Part shown: positions 59,601 to 64,000 of the stretch, piece after piece
Layout: each line of letters begins with the position of its first letter
Position numbering within the stretch: the stretch's first letter is position 1
NCBI GenBank assembly: GCA_009869945.1
Contig: WIXG01000133.1
Location: 122,673 to 186,672, forward strand
Direction of reading: 5' to 3'
Length of the DNA stretch: 64,000 bases
Origin: Mesaphorura yosii
Lineage: Eukaryota > Arthropoda > Collembola > Poduromorpha > Tullbergiidae
Translations under genes and position numbers: made by a program
The notes under the pieces: generated by a model
What the model saw: only the letters and a program-made list of their open reading frames with translations
What the model was told of the DNA's origin: nothing
Databases searched by the model: none

Positions 59601-62600
59601 GAGTAGACGCGCGGACCTGCCGTGCAATGTTTGTGAGTTTAACAACAAGCCTGTACAAAAAAGTCTCTGGTGTGGTCCCACAGCTGATAGTGTCGAGGTG
59701 AGGAAGAAGACACACCCATAAATGAAAGATTGTCTTCAAGCTTGAGACTCAAAGTTTGTGGACTTTATTGTTGCGGTCGTCTTATGTCGAAGTAGTACGA
59801 GCGAGGATTCGTTCCTCTTCTGTTAATTGGGTTGCGCGGACGAAGCAGACGAAACAGCGAACAGAGTATCGAGTTGATTTGAGGGCCCAAACTGATTGAC
59901 ATGAGGCCGAGTTAGGCGTGCATAGATCGAACAAATCAGAATGCTGTGGTACGAATTCTCAGGAATCGGGAAGTGTGTTATCAGGTTCTTCATACCGAAA
60001 CAGGTTGTGGACAGGTTTGCGAACACGATTCCAGACTCTGAGTCTTCGCCTTTTTGATTTGACACCCCGCGAAACATCCCTGAAGCCCGCAAGAAGCCGC
60101 ACACCAACCACAAAGACAAGGAGAATTTTATGAAGCTTACTACCGCGGCCAAAATGAAACGGTGATATTAGCGTGAAGCTTGGTTTGAGATTTGAGGATT
60201 TTGAACGCGTTTAGAAATCTTAGGGGTACAATTATCAGATCATCACCTAAAGGTTGCCCTTCACGAATATGCGATGGCGATGAGATGGTTGCAATATTTG
60301 TTTCTCTGTTTCCGCAAATCCCTTTATTCTTGGATAAAGTTATTCGCACATGGCCATTCACCATTTGTCTTCATTTCTCGAAGGCTACACTTCTCGCTTC
60401 TCCCGACCGACGCACTTCTTCCCTTCCGAAGACACAGTGAAGGATACAAGTGGTCTGTTTGGAATGGGCGATTATGCAACAAATCTTTGATCATCTTATC
60501 TTTGTATCATTCCTTTCACAGACGTGGTTCTTCACCGACGACGATGATCCGGAACTGGTGGCCAAGTCCAGTAAGTTCAGGGCAAATACTTCGTAGAGTA
60601 GATCAAAGTATGATATTCAGTGAGATCTGCTCAGCTGTTACCGACAGATTCATTCACTCAGATAATGTCAGTGATGCTCATCTACGCAATTTGCTTTCAT
60701 GCCTTCTGAATTTGGTCTTTGCAGATGGCCACGTCGTGAACACGCACTGTCCTTCAACACACTACAGGTAAGGTACAGCTTTGGGTGCACTCTAGGCCAA
60801 TTGTTTCTAAAATATTTGGATTGTAGACAAGCACTTTGTTGCAAGATGTCTTCGGAATTCGACACATTCCTCCAGACAACCAAGTCGTAAGCTAAGAGTC
60901 CATTCCAAGCAGCCTGACATAGCACCTTCTTAAACAAAATTGCTCTGACTTTGATTATAGGTGGTTCTGTCACTTCGACGATGACAATTACGTCAACGTG
61001 CCTACTCTCCTTAGTATGCTTAGTCGGTACAACCCTCGCCAGTATTGGTACCTGGGCAAACCGAGTCTCAAGAGCCCCATCAGAATCCGGGATCCAGAGA
61101 ACCACAATGTGAGTGCATTTCCTTCCGCGCTCGAAAGCTCTCCTTGAGCTCTCGTAGAAAGTGGTGTGACATGAAATAAGGTTCAAATCGCCTCCCGATC
61201 CTGAGCCACAACCTTCATTGGCCTGATCACTGCCATTGCATAACTGAGACAGACTCTTGCTCCCCGCGATCTTTCCCCTGAACCTGGCCAGGACTGTTCC
61301 AATATTTGTTGTTAATTTTAGGATCCCTTTTAGAGCTTTCAATAAAACGACGCTTCATTTGTTACAATGAAAGATGTTTTCATTAATTTATTTGCAATTT
61401 CAGGAAGAAGTTTCGTTTTGGTTTGCTACGGGGGGGGCCGGATTTTGTTTGAGCAGAGCCTTAGCACTCAGAATGAGTCCTTTGGCAAGGTGAGACCATT
61501 TATTTGCGGAATGTGAATTTAATTCGCGTTAATTCGGTTTACATTACACTAGTGGTGGCAAATTCTTGAAGACTTGCGACAAAATACAGCTGCCTGATGA
61601 CGTGACGATGGGATACATAGCAGGTACATACGGTTGCCACCTCGTCTAACCAATACTACCGTCGTACTATATCCTACTAATTGCCTTTTAATTCAGGACA
61701 CCTCCTTGGTCAGAACCTGACTGTGATACCCCAGTTCCACTCTCACTTTGAGACCATGAAATTTGTCGACACCAAGAATCCTGCCACAGAGGTGAGTTTG
61801 AAGCCTAACAGCTTAACTGAAGGCACCGTCACCACTGCGGGCTCACTTGCGTGGTTAATTTAGCCAAGTGGAAGGAAGCACTCGAACCTAAGAGGTTTTT
61901 CCAGTTATATATTTAACTTAAAGCAGTTGTAAGGTTTATTTGTTACACATGTGCCAATGTGTACCTTTCAATGATAGTATGGTTTCGGTCCGCGGCAATC
62001 CGTACAAAATCAGCATTATTTGAATAACTTCCACTTAAATTCACAGTTTCGGCTGAAATTAATCAGTGAAGGCCATTCTTCGATTTTCTGCTCCCTGTCA
62101 GCAATGTGTTTGATAAGTTGTAATTTATTAGAAGAAGCCGTACGGATTTTGGCGAGGGTGCTAAACTTTCGGCAGCTGCATAATATAATGCACAACATTC
62201 GGACCCTGCAATCGATTGGATCGTGCCTTGAATAATTCAATCTGTATCAGCATGCAAATCGATAGAGACGGTTACGGTTAGGTTAAAGCCATTAATAAGT
62301 CAATCAATCCTTTATGTAGAACTAATAACCACTGGCCATAACGAACCACAGTTGGAGCTGTACTTGTGGTAAAATCGAGCATGAAAATGGGAGGAAAGCA
62401 CCGTTACTTCTAAATAATTATTCAGGCTTAATATTTTTCAGATAACATTCAGTTACGTGCACTACGCGGGACATCAAAACACGCTCGATATTGATGGACT
62501 TTCCGAGCAAAATGATCCGAGTAGATTCCTGTCATTGCACTGCCGACTATTTCCCAGGAGCTTCACTTATTGCTCTGATAGGAATACGAGAGAACCAAGA

Positions 62601-62666
62601 ACCACACACACTTCGATCACGATAACATCAATAGAGTATCCACGCCTGGCGTATTACAGGGAATGA
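56659..62666 (+). CDS. fng: Fringe, O-fucosylpeptide 3-beta-N-acetylglucosaminyltransferase
   Basis: Nine exons: 56659-57309, 60522-60570, 60725-60767, 60827-60886, 60961-61108, 61404-61489, 61553-61623, 61697-61791, 62442-62666; 475 residues (fly 412). A Golgi type II protein that extends O-fucose on Notch EGF repeats with GlcNAc. Residues 51-70 form the signal anchor, followed by a long stem. The GT31 catalytic domain begins at [32 protein letters not shown], the metal-binding triad [12 protein letters not shown] (D274-D276), [37 protein letters not shown] and the C-terminal ITFSYV and [10 protein letters not shown] match Fringe in order. Exon 6 reads through a run of eight G (ATGGAG), and the frame holds only with eight. 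Every junction is GT-AG and phase-consistent. Intron 1 is 3.2 kb, by far the longest. ATG 56659 and ATG 56662 are equally possible starts. Confidence 0.95.
57310..60521 (+). other. Long first intron of fringe
   Basis: 3.2 kb with canonical GTACTA donor and CACAG acceptor. It contains open frames on both strands (for example 58529-58984 minus, 58801-59079 plus) without family resemblance, and a perfect 11-bp inverted repeat at 57726-57749. Its size against 60-650 bp for the other introns makes it a likely home for enhancers. Confidence 0.6.
57726..57749. repeat. Perfect 11-bp inverted repeat with 2-base loop
   Basis: ATTATAATTGC (57726-57736), two T, then its exact complement (57739-57749). 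It could form a hairpin in the fringe intron RNA or be a palindromic binding site. Confidence 0.8.
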
Positions 62667-64000
62667 GAGCACAACTGGCGTCAGGTTGCCATCCTTCACT
62701 AGTCTCACATGTAATTTTACCCTGACACATAAATAGACTGACTAAGAATTCATATTAAAAGTACATAATAAAAGTGATATCGAAATGTCAACAATCACAT
62801 ACGATGCTGCCACGATTTCTGACTTCTTTAACCCCTTCCGGTCCAACTTAACACATATTCGTAGGATCAATTCTGGTAGTTTTGTTTAACCAAAGGGACA
62901 AACGTTCCGTACCTTTGTGAAACCATGTCAGAACATAACCAGCTCATAAAACCCCGGATTGCCAACTTTCTCGGTCAGGAAAAGAATGCAGTAACCACTC
63001 ATAGAGGTTGCTGCAGTGTGCAACGGCTCTCAGACGCAAGAAAAGAGTTCAGTTGGATCAACAATCACAGTAGAAACATGCATCGCTCCATACTTTGGAG
63101 TCAAGATGGCAGAAGGCATATAATGGTATAAACTTCGCGGTGGAAGCTTGCAAAACCTCATTTAATTACCTTCATCAACATTCTACATTTTGTGTTTAAT
63201 TTTGCTTTGTCGACGAGCTTGGGAAGTGAATTCTTCTTGTTCTAAGGTGTTACTTTCTAAATGAAATTTTTTCACCACTTTTACTACTTCAAACGATGAG
63301 ATGCAATAGGGAACTTGAAAAAAAATGTGTGTTTTGGTTAATTCATATCATAGGCCAAAGCATTGTGGTCAAGTTACACTGTTAGCTTGGAGCTATAAAA
63401 ACTCGAGAGAAATGTAAATTGCTAAGTGACAGTGGATACATTATAACATGGGTGACAGAGGAGGAAAAAAATAGAGGAGCGCAATCAGAGTAGCCCGTTG
63501 CGGAGCTTTCAGAAATGAGTTTTTGAGTACCTGGAGGATGGACGTGTTATAATATTCATGCAAAAGTAGGAAATAAACAAATATATTCCTAGGGAAAAGG
63601 TCTTCCTTTGGTGAGGCGCGATAAAAAGTATGAAATAAATTTTTTTAATTTTGCGCATAATTCGTGGACTGTTCTCGCCAAAAAAATTGCAACGTGCTAA
63701 TCTAACATTTGGACTGCTTTTCCTGCCCCCCCCACGCAACCTAACCTGAACTAACCTGAGTTAATCGAAACAGTGCTGGTACGAATGAAGTTATACCTAA
63801 AACAACAGGAAGGTAAACTTTTATTGTAGTAGGGGCGCTGCGCCCACCGCCCCCAAAGTTGATAGATAGAAAACAACCGAATGTGCATCCATCTTCAACT
63901 GCAACACAGGCGCATGGCAACAACAAATGTGAAACTCGGACAAAGTCTGAGCTAGTTGCCTGGCCAAATTCCGGATAAAAGTTTGTGATATCTCAAAAAA
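62667..64000. other. Downstream of fringe, no gene seen
   Basis: AT-rich sequence. AATAAA-like signals after 62750 probably end the fringe transcript. Open frames at 62925-63131 and 63509-63926 show no family resemblance. Confidence 0.55.

Noticed and set aside
60668..61342. 224-codon minus-strand open frame
   Set aside because: It lies antisense to fringe exons 3-5 and their introns and shows no family resemblance.
1..64000. CRISPR arrays, operons, ribosome-binding sites, rRNA genes
   Set aside because: None seen. The intron-rich animal gene structure makes prokaryotic features inapplicable.

Overview
The window is nuclear DNA of an animal, most likely an arthropod. The genes are split by short GT-AG introns (mostly 50-120 bp). 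Four start regions carry a TATA box 31-33 bp upstream of an arthropod-type initiator (TCA-G/C). The gene set is metazoan: Notch-modifying Fringe, SRP68, proteasome Rpt5, TMEM201/SAMP1, a SMCT-type SLC5 transporter, peritrophin-type chitin-binding proteins and a CYP2-clan P450. A front-end fatty-acid desaturase, a family that insects generally lack, argues against a winged insect and is compatible with a crustacean, springtail or other non-insect ecdysozoan. I cannot name the species.

Layout. 1-19.6 kb is almost gene-free. It holds one small secreted Thr-rich protein gene (12.6-12.9 kb, minus) and a MITE-like inverted-repeat element (4.94-5.41 kb). At 19.7-23.6 kb a front-end desaturase (+) and a fatty acid amide hydrolase (FAAH, minus) lie tail to tail. 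At 24.1-25.0 kb there is a C-type lectin-domain gene with a 1-base frame lesion, then a possible small gene with a strong core promoter (25.6 kb). A seven-exon cytochrome P450 occupies 26.6-29.3 kb. At 30.0-30.9 kb there is a divergent CFAP20-domain gene with two in-frame TAG codons and a GC-AG intron. At 31.5-34.3 kb two paralogous secreted chitin-binding-type proteins lie head to head. TMEM201 (34.9-37.2 kb, +) converges on PSMC3/Rpt5 (37.8-39.6 kb, minus). PSMC3 shares a short divergent promoter with SRP68 (40.0-42.3 kb, +), followed by the Pol I/III subunit RPAC2 (42.7-43.2 kb, +), which is tail to tail with an SLC5 transporter (43.3-45.6 kb, minus).

Three successive genes at 46.9-53.9 kb have domain content unusual for animals: a single-domain DUF6314 protein, a protein with a WRKY-type C-x5-C-x23-H-x-H zinc finger, and a yeast-MTD1-type NAD-dependent methylene-tetrahydrofolate dehydrogenase. 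The window ends with a complete nine-exon fringe gene (56.7-62.7 kb, +) that has a 3.2-kb first intron.

The genes do not form an operon. Functional neighbours are limited to the lipid pair (desaturase making C20 polyunsaturates, FAAH degrading their amides) and the two chitin-binding paralogs. All exon joins were made by hand from splice signals, reading phase and remembered family sequences. Products are confident for most genes; first-exon starts and UTRs are less certain.
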